Of a DNA stretch of 60,063 nt, positions 51,470 through 59,948 are shown piece after piece. A program made the position numbers and the translations under genes. Numbering within the stretch: position 1 is the stretch's first letter; every line of letters begins with the position of its first letter. A model generated the notes under the pieces. That model did not search any database, was not told the DNA's origin, and saw only the letters and a program-made list of their open reading frames with translations. Source of the DNA: Candidatus Zixiibacteriota bacterium (lineage in GTDB: Bacteria > Zixibacteria > MSB-5A5 > GN15 > JAAZOE01). The stretch lies in NCBI GenBank assembly GCA_030668485.1, contig DAOUTW010000026.1, positions 1 to 60,063 on the forward strand, read 5' to 3'.

Positions 51470-54124
51470 ATGGCCATGAAACAGAGGGGCGACAAAATGC
51501 GGAAACGACTGGCAAAACAGGGAATTCCCGAGCCGATTCTGGCGCAATGGGAGAAACGATTTAACGGCAGGTTGCTGCCGCTTCAGTATCGGGCTGTGGA
51601 AGAGTACCGGCTTCTGGAGGGTGCGTCGCTATTGATCTCGGCGCCGACCTCGTCGGGCAAAACCTTCTGCGGCGAAATGGCTCTGATACGGGCGGTCCAG
51701 CAGCGGAAGAAGGCGATCTTTTTAGTGCCGCTCAAGGCTGTCGCTGAGGAAAAATACCGCCAGTTCCGAGACTGCTACGGCGATCTCGGCTTGCGTATCA
51801 CGATTGCCACGCGCGATCATCAGGACAACGACGGCAGCGTGGAAAAGGGACGCTTCGATATCGCCATCATGGTCTATGAGAAATTCAATTCTCTGCTTTT
51901 GGGGAATTTTGATCTCATGGCGCAAATCGGAACGGTCGTCGTCGATGAACTGCAGATGCTTGAGGACAAAACCAGGGGAGCCCAACTGGAACTGGCTTTG
52001 ACCAAGCTTTTATACTCCGACTACAATCCCCAACTGGTGGCGCTGTCGGCGGTCCTGGGCGAAGCCACTGAGCTGGCTCAATGGCTGGGATGCCGTTTAC
52101 TGCTGGAGAAGATGAGACCGGTGGAACTGCAGCGAGGTATTGCGTCGGAGGGGCGCTTTTATTTTCGCTGTCATAATTCGGGTGAGTTGGGGGAGGAATC
52201 CTGCCGCGAAGGTGACGATGTCAGCCTGACCCTATTTGAAAACATCAAAGAGGCGACCACTGCGGGGCGGCCGGCACTGGTGTTTTTGAAGTCACGTCGA
52301 GAGACAATGACGGCGGCTGAGAAATTTGCCGAATACCTGGGGCAGGAAATACGGCCCGAAAACGAGAAATATTTTGACCAAAAACTGGCCGATGAGGAAG
52401 AGTCGTCATTGCTGTCGAATTTGCGCAGCTTGTTTGTGGTCGGGATTGCCTTTCATAATGCCGACCTGACCGCTCATCAGCGGCTGGCTGTCGAGGAGGG
52501 ATATCGGAACGGATTGATCAATGTCATTTTTGCCACGACAACTCTTTCGACCGGTATCAACCTGCCTGCCGCCACGGTTTTTATCGAGGCTCAAAAATAT
52601 CGACAACAGGGATATACCGGGCGACCCGGATTGGAGCCGTTATCATGGGCCGAGTACGAAAGCATGTCCGGCCGGGCCGGGCGGATCGGTTTGATGGAGG
52701 AGGAAGGAGCCGCCGGGCGAGCGGTTTTGTTTGCCTCCGGCGAACTTGAAAAATCGATCCTGTGGGAATACTATATCGATAAACAGCCGACTCGAATAAC
52801 ATCTCAATTGCCGGGCCGGGATATGCCCGATATTCTCGTCGACCTTTTCAGCTCCGGTCTTGTGCGACATCCCGACGATGCTGAGAAATTGTTGCAACGG
52901 TCATATTGTTGTGTTTGTAACGATAATGTCAGTCATGAAATAAGCGGTATATATGAAGCGTTACTTGATGATGGTTTCGTGAGCTATGAGGGTGATCGTA
53001 TGGTTGCCACGCCGTTGGGGAAGGCGGTCGCAAAATCCGGTCTGACGGTGGCGGGAGCAAATTATATTCTGAAGAGGGCGCCGTTTCCGGAGTCGGTCGA
53101 CGATGGGCGGCTTATGTATCATATTCTTCACTCTCCCGAGGGGAAGGGTATTTATCTGCCGGCGGGCCGGCGGGACCAATTGAGTATGTCTCAACGGCTT
53201 TTCGCTGAAGATGCCGATGGCAGCCCGCTGATACGTGATATGGCCGCTATGCAGCGCGAATTGAACCCCAATGAAATAAGCCGTCTGAATCTGGTTTTCT
53301 TAATGGAGGACTGGATGGGAGGCATGGCGGCGGTTGATATCGAAAGCGATTACCATCTGCATCCCGGTATGATGGAAAATCTAGGGTACCAGGTCGGCTG
53401 GCTCCTGGTATCGGCGGCGTCGATAATCAGGGCTCGTGATCGATTTTCGCAGCTTCCGCGGCAGCTTGACGATCTTGCCTTTTCGGCCAGGTACGGGCTT
53501 CCCGTGGGGCTCAGGCAGCTTCACCGGGATTTCAGAGGATTGCTTTTCCGGCGTGAATGGATGGCCCTGTATAATCATGAGATAATCGACAGGCGACAAT
53601 TTTTGGGTGAGGGGTGTTCGTTTTTGGGCGGAATAATCTCGTCCGAGGAACGATTGAAAAAAATCGAAAAGAGAATTCGTAAAATAAAGGAGGATGATAT
53701 GCCGGTAAATGGAAGTCTTGTTTTTGAGCCGACGGTGTGGCCGGAATCGATTGAAATCGACGGAACTCCTATCCGGGAGCGGTTTCGAATCCGTATCGAC
53801 GGGCACCCGATCAATCTCACCGGGAAGTCATTCAAGTATCTTTTGCGTCTGGTATGGTCCAGGTTAACTCAAGACAACGGATGGGTATACAAGGAAGAAT
53901 TAGAGAAAGGCTTTAATCAAGCCAGGTATCTTTATCGTCTGCGTCAGGAGATCGGTCGGGACTTTTTGCCGGACTGGCCGCTCTATGAAAACAACCGTTC
54001 CGGCTACTATCGGCTGGCGGCCCAGCGAGACGGCCTTAAGGTGAATGTGGATGCTCTCAGGGATATTCCGGATTATGATATCCAGCAAATGGCACTCGAT
54101 TTGACACCGATTGTAAGCAATTAG
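51470..54124 (+). CDS. Ski2/Hel308-like superfamily 2 helicase
   Basis: This 884-residue helicase shows motif I APTSSGKTF (about 58-66), motif II VVDELQML (Asp159, Glu160), motif III LSAVLGEA, motif V TTTLSTGINLPAATVFIEAQ and motif VI MSGRAGRIG (about 399-407), the Ski2-family form. A helical region follows (about 480-700), and a C-terminal winged-helix-like domain (about 755-860; LTGKSFKYLLRLVWSRL, then YKEELEKGFNQARYLYRLRQ). It probably unwinds DNA or RNA in repair. I start at ATG 51470; 161 upstream codons in frame have no coding character and overlap the zinc-ribbon gene and promoter. GTG and ATG (51497) are other options. Confidence 0.82.
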   Translation: MAMKQRGDKMRKRLAKQGIPEPILAQWEKRFNGRLLPLQYRAVEEYRLLEGASLLISAPTSSGKTFCGEMALIRAVQQRKKAIFLVPLKAVAEEKYRQFRDCYGDLGLRITIATRDHQDNDGSVEKGRFDIAIMVYEKFNSLLLGNFDLMAQIGTVVVDELQMLEDKTRGAQLELALTKLLYSDYNPQLVALSAVLGEATELAQWLGCRLLLEKMRPVELQRGIASEGRFYFRCHNSGELGEESCREGDDVSLTLFENIKEATTAGRPALVFLKSRRETMTAAEKFAEYLGQEIRPENEKYFDQKLADEEESSLLSNLRSLFVVGIAFHNADLTAHQRLAVEEGYRNGLINVIFATTTLSTGINLPAATVFIEAQKYRQQGYTGRPGLEPLSWAEYESMSGRAGRIGLMEEEGAAGRAVLFASGELEKSILWEYYIDKQPTRITSQLPGRDMPDILVDLFSSGLVRHPDDAEKLLQRSYCCVCNDNVSHEISGIYEALLDDGFVSYEGDRMVATPLGKAVAKSGLTVAGANYILKRAPFPESVDDGRLMYHILHSPEGKGIYLPAGRRDQLSMSQRLFAEDADGSPLIRDMAAMQRELNPNEISRLNLVFLMEDWMGGMAAVDIESDYHLHPGMMENLGYQVGWLLVSAASIIRARDRFSQLPRQLDDLAFSARYGLPVGLRQLHRDFRGLLFRREWMALYNHEIIDRRQFLGEGCSFLGGIISSEERLKKIEKRIRKIKEDDMPVNGSLVFEPTVWPESIEIDGTPIRERFRIRIDGHPINLTGKSFKYLLRLVWSRLTQDNGWVYKEELEKGFNQARYLYRLRQEIGRDFLPDWPLYENNRSGYYRLAAQRDGLKVNVDALRDIPDYDIQQMALDLTPIVSN

Positions 54125-54167
54125 GCGGAAATCGACCGGAAAATTTAGTCATCTTTATCTATGTTGG

Positions 54168-54208
54168 TTGACATTTTTTTACAAGAGCCGTAAACTCTCT
54201 TGAGAAAA
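54168..54208 (+). promoter_or_regulatory. Possible lon promoter with inverted repeat
   Basis: TTGACA (54168-54173), 17 bases and TAAACT (54191-54196) are followed by the start at 54238. CAAGAG and CTCTTG (9 bases apart, about 54182-54202) form an inverted repeat across the -10. It is not the CIRCE or HAIR sequence, though the 9-base spacing is as in CIRCE. Confidence 0.4.
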
Positions 54209-54237
54209 AATTGTATAAGCCGATAAGAAGAGTTAAG

Positions 54238-56736
54238 ATGACAATGATAATTAAGTCTCGCAAACAGTTACCGCTCGCGGCTTCAAGAGCGGAAGAAAAC
54301 CTGCCGGTATTGCCGCTCAGGTCGGCTCTAATTTTCCCGGGGGAGACCCATACGATACAGATGGGTCGAAAGGAAAATCTTGAACTCTTGAAGGCTGTTG
54401 CCCGGCGGGACAACCTTCTGGTTCTTTCTTTCTCTCCCCAGAGAATACCGACCACCGCCACACCTCATTTATCGCAGGTGGGTGTCCTTGCCAGGGTGCA
54501 GTCGATCAAGCCTGCTATGGCCAATTCCAAAATGGTTACCCTCGAGGGGATACGACGCATCGCATTGCTCGATATCGTAACTTCGGTACCGTTCGTGGAA
54601 GCGCGGGTCGCGGAGGTTGAAGAAGGGACGGCCGATGTTCCGGATCTCGGAGAGCATCTGTCCGAGATTACCCATTTGATTTCCAATATGGTCCGGTTCG
54701 ACAATCGGTATTCGCAGGAGTTGATTTATAACCTGGAGATGAACCGCCCGTCGACCAGTGCCTTTTCCGATCGGGTCGGCGCCATGATTCATTTTCAACT
54801 GGGCGACAAACAGGAAATAATCAATGCTGTCGGCCTCGGCGAACGTCTCGAAATATTGATTGGCTTGCTCAAAGAAGAGTTGGCCAAGTATTCGCTTTCA
54901 ACCAAAATCGAATCCCGGGTGACCGAATCGCTGGAACGGAAGAAGCGGGAAAGTTTCCTGCGACAGCAATTGATGGAAATCAAGCGCGAGTTGGGTGAAG
55001 AGCTGGTTGAAGAGAATCTGTCCAATATCTATCAGAGACAGATCCGGGGAAATTCCGCCTTACCCAAGGAAGTTACCAATCGTCTCCTGCTGGAAGCCGG
55101 TCGCCTGGCTCATCTCTCATCTTCCTCAGCCGAATACGGTTCCGCAAAAAGCTATATAGATTTTATCCTATCGCTGCCGTGGAACGGCGCTCCCCTTGAA
55201 CCGTTCGATCTGGTCAAGGTCGAGGAGGCAATCAACAAAGAATATTACGGTTTGGGCCATATCAAGGAGCAGGTGCTGGAATACCTGTCAATGCGCCAGA
55301 TGAGCCGTGATATCCGGGAATTGCCTATTCTTTGTCTGGCCGGTTCGGTCGGTACGGGAAAAGCCTCTCTGGTGAAGGCTATATCCAAGGCGATGGGACG
55401 TAAATTGGTCCGGATCAATGGCGCCAGTCTGATTATCGTTGAGGATATTAAGGGGTCGCATCGTAACGATATCGGCGCCGGCCCGGGACAGCTTATTAGA
55501 GCGATTCAAAGCGCTCAATCTTTCGACCTGGTGGTTTACCTGGAAGATCTGGAATATGTGGTCGAATCAGAAGACACCAACGCCCTTTTGGCTCTTCTGG
55601 AGGCGGTTGACCCCAGGCAGAATGGCAATTTTGTCGATAACTATACCGGGATCCCGCTTGACTTATCACGCGTTTTGTTCGTGCTGGGGATAACCGGTGA
55701 GGATTTCCCTGAACCGTTTGCACACCGCCTCGAAATGGTGGAAATGAGCGGTTATATCGAACGCGAAAAAATAGTCATTACCAAAAAGCATATTCTTCCC
55801 AAATTGTATAAAAGGTACGGATTAACCCGGACCGAGCTCAAATTCACCGATAAGGGCTTATCTCGGATAATCAGCCAGTATACCATGGAGGCCGGTTTGA
55901 TCGGCCTTCAGCAACAACTGGAAAAAATATTCAGGCGGATAACTCGCAAGAAGGCAGCCTGCGAGGCCTGCAAATACTCGATAAACGAAACCAACGTCGA
56001 TCAATTTCTCGGAACTCCGCAGTTTATCCCTGAGAAAGCGATGTCAAAACCGGAAATCGGCGTGGCCAACGGGCTGGCGTGGACTGGCGCCGGGGGCGAT
56101 TTGATGTTGATAGAGGGATTGAAAATGCGGGGGACGGGGCAGGTATTCACCACCGGTTCTCTGGGCGATGTGATGAAGGAGTCAATTCAGGCGGCACATA
56201 GCTTTGTTCGCGCCCGGGCCGATCTGCTCGGTATCGATCATAACGATTTCGTCAATTTCGATATTCACATTCATTTCCCAATGGGGGCGATTCCCAAAGA
56301 CGGTCCCTCCGCCGGTGTAACGGTGTCGCTGGTGATCGCATCGGTGATGGCCGAGCGCCCGATCAACAATGAAATCGCCATGACCGGCGAGGTAACTTTG
56401 CGTGGGCGGGTTTTGCCGGTCAGCGGTGTCAAGGAAAAGGTTTCGGCGGCGTATCGTGCTGGGCTGCATACCATTATTCTTCCCAAAGAAAATAATAAGG
56501 ATATCCAGGAACTTCCCCGTGAGATAGTCCGCAAAACCACCTTTGTGTTTATTGAAACGGTTGATGAATTATTCGAACAGGGTTTGCTCGATTTCACGCC
56601 GTCAACGTACAGCCTTGAGAAAATCTTCGCCGAGGAGATTGAAAAGGCTAAGAAACGAACCAAATCCAAACCGAAAGCGGCCTCCGCCAAAACGAAGAAG
56701 AAGACTACGAAGAAACGAGTTAAAAAGGCAACCTGA
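54238..56736 (+). CDS. lon: Lon protease with eroded ATPase site
   Basis: This 832-residue protein has an N-terminal Lon substrate-binding domain (VLPLRSALIFPGE at about 23-35), an AAA+ module and a C-terminal protease domain. The proteolytic dyad is intact: Ser691 in PKDGPSAGVT and Lys732 in GVKEKVSAAY. The AAA+ motifs deviate: Walker A reads GSVGTGKAS (369-377) rather than GPPGVGKTS, and Walker B reads VVYLEDLEY (432-440) instead of LLDEIDK. The C-terminus is a Lys/Arg/Ala tail of about 30 residues. ATG 54238 has AAGAG upstream; TTG 54211 is in frame. It could be a regulatory or ATP-independent Lon variant. Confidence 0.88.
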   Translation: MTMIIKSRKQLPLAASRAEENLPVLPLRSALIFPGETHTIQMGRKENLELLKAVARRDNLLVLSFSPQRIPTTATPHLSQVGVLARVQSIKPAMANSKMVTLEGIRRIALLDIVTSVPFVEARVAEVEEGTADVPDLGEHLSEITHLISNMVRFDNRYSQELIYNLEMNRPSTSAFSDRVGAMIHFQLGDKQEIINAVGLGERLEILIGLLKEELAKYSLSTKIESRVTESLERKKRESFLRQQLMEIKRELGEELVEENLSNIYQRQIRGNSALPKEVTNRLLLEAGRLAHLSSSSAEYGSAKSYIDFILSLPWNGAPLEPFDLVKVEEAINKEYYGLGHIKEQVLEYLSMRQMSRDIRELPILCLAGSVGTGKASLVKAISKAMGRKLVRINGASLIIVEDIKGSHRNDIGAGPGQLIRAIQSAQSFDLVVYLEDLEYVVESEDTNALLALLEAVDPRQNGNFVDNYTGIPLDLSRVLFVLGITGEDFPEPFAHRLEMVEMSGYIEREKIVITKKHILPKLYKRYGLTRTELKFTDKGLSRIISQYTMEAGLIGLQQQLEKIFRRITRKKAACEACKYSINETNVDQFLGTPQFIPEKAMSKPEIGVANGLAWTGAGGDLMLIEGLKMRGTGQVFTTGSLGDVMKESIQAAHSFVRARADLLGIDHNDFVNFDIHIHFPMGAIPKDGPSAGVTVSLVIASVMAERPINNEIAMTGEVTLRGRVLPVSGVKEKVSAAYRAGLHTIILPKENNKDIQELPREIVRKTTFVFIETVDELFEQGLLDFTPSTYSLEKIFAEEIEKAKKRTKSKPKAASAKTKKKTTKKRVKKAT

Positions 56737-56824
56737 CGATCTCATCAGATTCCGATTGACAGAGAGACGATCAGGTATTAACTTATGAATTAACTTTTTG
56801 GCAAAGGATTCCCCGGAGGAAAGA

Positions 56825-57400
56825 ATGCGCACCATAACCCTTCTAGTTACACTTATCTGTATGGCTCTTGCGGCTTCGGTAACAATGGCCAATGATGAAA
56901 ATCAGCCCGATACACTTATGATTGATAAAATCCAGGCTGAAAAGGGCGCTTCCGTGGCCCTGAAGGTCAGTTTTGTTAATGACCAGGAATTGGCCGCGTT
57001 GACAATACCTTTTGTTCTGGTCGGAGATCTTTATACGATTGATTCCGTGTCGTTTGTCGGGAGCCGTGTGGAATATCTCAAAATGCGACCGGTTACGATC
57101 TCGGAAGACCGTAAGCAGGTTGTTTTTGGAGCCATCTGCATGACCGAAGATTATATTCCGGCAGGAAAAGGCTCTATGGCGACTTTATATCTCTCATCCA
57201 TAGAGAAGGCCAAGTCCGATTTCTGCGTTATCGATACGGTGACTATGGGACCGGCTTCGGTGCTGTTTACCAAGAAGGATTCGGGGTCGTTTATACCTGA
57301 ATTCCAGTCCGGGTTGATTTCCATTGGTAAAGCGGCCAAGGAAGAAGCCGGTATCAAGAAATCTACCGGCGATGATACGACCGGCAAAAAAGACAATTAA
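56825..57400 (+). CDS. Exported single cohesin-like domain protein
   Basis: This 191-residue protein has a signal peptide (TITLLVTLICMALAASV, cleaved near TMA) and one cohesin-like beta domain (about 30-170). The motifs ELAALTIPFVL, DSVSFVGSRVEYL and VVFGAI recur in the N-terminal domain of the large protein that follows. A Lys/Asp-rich tail ends it. GGAGGAAAG is a strong ribosome site before ATG 56825. The paralogy with the neighbour suggests that a free cohesin-like module and a dockerin-bearing protein were made from one ancestor. Confidence 0.68.
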   Translation: MRTITLLVTLICMALAASVTMANDENQPDTLMIDKIQAEKGASVALKVSFVNDQELAALTIPFVLVGDLYTIDSVSFVGSRVEYLKMRPVTISEDRKQVVFGAICMTEDYIPAGKGSMATLYLSSIEKAKSDFCVIDTVTMGPASVLFTKKDSGSFIPEFQSGLISIGKAAKEEAGIKKSTGDDTTGKKDN

Positions 57401-57413
57401 ATTACCAGCTTCG

Positions 57414-57440
57414 ATCCGCAGGCGGATAGCCGTCTGCGGA
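57414..57440 (+). terminator. Hairpin after the cohesin-like gene
   Basis: ATCCGCAG and CTGCGGAT form an 8-bp stem with an 11-base loop; TATTC follows. Confidence 0.55.
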
Positions 57441-57449
57441 TTATTCCCC

Positions 57450-57478
57450 TTGACACATCAATAAATAACACATATTTT
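57450..57478 (+). promoter_or_regulatory. Promoter of the large cohesin/dockerin gene
   Basis: TTGACA (57450-57455), 17 bases and TATTTT (57473-57478) lie 105 bases before the ATG, giving a leader of about 95 bases. Confidence 0.65.
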
Positions 57479-57583
57479 ATTTTTAAGACAAATTACGGAC
57501 ATATACATCGTATACATCTAGTAGGGCATTTGTGATATAAAGTAAAGAACAGTACAAATTGAAATCTGTACAGGAGGGTTTTT

Positions 57584-59869
57584 ATGCAGAACAGGATGTT
57601 TTGGTTTATTGCCCTGATAATGTTATGCGCCTCTTCCGCTTTCGGGCAGGGGGCGGCAAATGATCCGGGGGCACGGGACACACTATATATCGGATCGGCC
57701 GAGGTGGATCCCGGGCAGCAGGCGGTAATTGAGGTAAATTTCTTCAGTGATGAAGAGTTGGGTGCCTTAACGATTCCCCTGGCTTGGAGTTCCGCCGATA
57801 TTACCCTGGATTCGGTCTCCTATGTTGGCAGCCGTATCGATTATATCAATACCAAACCAACCACGATTTACAATGATGAGCAGGAAGTCATATTTGGCGC
57901 CATTGTTTTCTTCGAAGCGAATATAGCTGCCGGTACCGGTTTGATGGCTACCTTGTATTTCGATGTGCCGCCGGGAACGCCCGATCAATTCGTATATATG
58001 GACAGTACTACCATCCCACCCGCCAATCTACTTTTTACCAACACCAATTCATCCAATTTTACACCCGAAGTCAGCCCCGGGCAGATTAAAATCGGTGATC
58101 CGCAGTTAGCGCCGCATTTGGAGTTGTCACCCGCGTCGATGATATTCGAGGGGACATACGGCTATCCCAATCCTCCGGGGCAGGCGTTGTCGATCAGCAA
58201 TACCAGTGCAGGCACCATGACCTGGAGTGCGAGTTTTTCATCGGGATGGTTGTCGGTCAACCCGCCCGTTGGGACAGCGCCGTCGACGACCTCAATTAAT
58301 GTCGATATCTCAGGATTGGCGGAGGGGACATATTTTGACACGGTAGTTATCACCGCCCCCGATGCTGACAACAGCCCACAGACGGTCCCGATAACCTTGA
58401 ATATAGTCAAACTGCCGCCGAATATCGTTTATTCTCCTGCGGAGTTTTCGGTTTCCGCCATACAGGATGGAGTGAATCCCGATGACCGTTATTTGGATAT
58501 CTGGACCGATGTCACCGGCAGCGATCTCAATTGGATAGTGTCGAGAAGTTCCGATTGGCTGACTATTTCTCCGACATCGGGAACGCCTCCCGACATGGTA
58601 ACATTACAATTCGATATCACCGGACTATCGTTTGGGTTTTATTACGACACGATTATAATTACCAGTCCGACCGCAACCAATAGTCCCCAGTTTGTACCGG
58701 TAACGCTACAGATCGTATCGGATTTACCGGTCTTGGAATTGGACCCGCCGATTGTTCATGTTGTTGCCGAACCGGGCGCGAGCGTTCCGCCGAAAGAGGT
58801 TTTGGTATATAATTCCGGTGAAGGCGTGATGACTTTCGGGACCTCGGAAGACAGCAAGGTCATAACCGGAATCACTCCCGGTACCGGCACCGCGCCTCAG
58901 CCGATACAGATATCATTCAATCTCACGACCCTCGGTCTGGGGGATCATTACGATACCATTACGGTAACGTCGGCCGAGGCGGTCAATTCGCCTCAGCTTC
59001 TCATCGTCCATTATCATATATCAGATAATCCGGCGGTCCTGGCAGTGTTTCCCAGTTCGATCGAGTTTTTGTATTACGAATGCTGGCAGGGGCCTCAGGC
59101 GATTCCGCCGATCAGGACTTTCCAGATTATCAATACCGGTGCCGACAGCATGTACTGGTGGCTGACTCACCATACCGACTGGCTCTTGGTCTCGACCGAA
59201 TCGGGGACCGACGACGCCTTTGTTTCGGTGACTATCGACGCCGAAGGATTCCCGGTCGGGATGTATTATGATACTATTGTCGTTTATTCCGATGACGCCA
59301 ATAACAGTCCCAAGAGGCTGCCGATAACGCTCAACGTGATTCCCGGCACGGAAACTCCCACCATTGTTATCGGCGATACCATGAAGGATGTCCCGGCCCA
59401 GGAAGTATTCGGTTCGGCTCTTAACTTGTTTGCCGTAACTCAACTATATAATGGATTCCCCGGTTGTATGGATTGGTGGGTGGAAGAGGATATCCCCTGG
59501 TTGAGATTTGTCGATTCGGCCGGTCAGGCTCCCTCTACGCCGGTGGTGGCGGTCGAAATAGGAACTTACACTTACGGTGTTTATCCCGATTCATTCTATA
59601 TTCATTCGTCGACGGCGGCCAATTCGCCTATAAAGATGTATCTGAATTTGCAGGTGTGGCGTTTGCACGGCGATTGGGATTGGAGCAACGATATCAATGT
59701 CGGCGATATTGTCCAGATGATTAATTACTCTTTCTTGTACGGCCCCGGCCCTGAGCCTGAATATCTGGTTGGTGATTGCAATTGCGATCACTTTATCGGC
59801 GTTGACGATATCGTGGTTCTTATCAATTATACCTTTAAGTTCGGCGATAAACCCTGCGGTAATCCGTAG
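57584..59869 (+). CDS. Secreted cohesin-like/BACON-like/dockerin protein
   Basis: This 761-residue exported protein begins with a signal peptide (NRMFWFIALIMLCASSAFG). A cohesin-like domain follows (about 30-170). Five or six beta domains of about 85-95 residues come next, with recurring WLSVNPPVGTAP/VDISGLAEGTYFDTVVI and NSPQTVPITLNIV-type endings, resembling BACON-like modules. Two C-terminal dockerin-like repeats (DINVGDIVQMINYSF and GVDDIVVLINYTF) close it. It has both a cohesin-like and a dockerin-like end, so it could polymerise or join the other modules of this genome. ATG 57584 has AGGAGG. A terminator follows. Confidence 0.8.
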   Translation: MQNRMFWFIALIMLCASSAFGQGAANDPGARDTLYIGSAEVDPGQQAVIEVNFFSDEELGALTIPLAWSSADITLDSVSYVGSRIDYINTKPTTIYNDEQEVIFGAIVFFEANIAAGTGLMATLYFDVPPGTPDQFVYMDSTTIPPANLLFTNTNSSNFTPEVSPGQIKIGDPQLAPHLELSPASMIFEGTYGYPNPPGQALSISNTSAGTMTWSASFSSGWLSVNPPVGTAPSTTSINVDISGLAEGTYFDTVVITAPDADNSPQTVPITLNIVKLPPNIVYSPAEFSVSAIQDGVNPDDRYLDIWTDVTGSDLNWIVSRSSDWLTISPTSGTPPDMVTLQFDITGLSFGFYYDTIIITSPTATNSPQFVPVTLQIVSDLPVLELDPPIVHVVAEPGASVPPKEVLVYNSGEGVMTFGTSEDSKVITGITPGTGTAPQPIQISFNLTTLGLGDHYDTITVTSAEAVNSPQLLIVHYHISDNPAVLAVFPSSIEFLYYECWQGPQAIPPIRTFQIINTGADSMYWWLTHHTDWLLVSTESGTDDAFVSVTIDAEGFPVGMYYDTIVVYSDDANNSPKRLPITLNVIPGTETPTIVIGDTMKDVPAQEVFGSALNLFAVTQLYNGFPGCMDWWVEEDIPWLRFVDSAGQAPSTPVVAVEIGTYTYGVYPDSFYIHSSTAANSPIKMYLNLQVWRLHGDWDWSNDINVGDIVQMINYSFLYGPGPEPEYLVGDCNCDHFIGVDDIVVLINYTFKFGDKPCGNP

Positions 59870-59897
59870 TCTGTTTTTGTAAGAAAAATCATAAGAA

Positions 59898-59929
59898 ACG
59901 CCCGACTGTCACGGTCGGGCGTTTTTTTA
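59898..59929 (+). terminator. Rho-independent terminator
   Basis: ACGCCCGAC and GTCGGGCGT form a 9-bp stem with a 6-base loop, followed by seven T. Confidence 0.88.
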
Positions 59930-59948
59930 TGCGGTCGCAGACAGAACA

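Noticed and set aside
54182-54202. CIRCE or HAIR heat-shock element before lon
   Set aside because: Only the 9-base spacing of CIRCE fits; the arm sequences match neither element.
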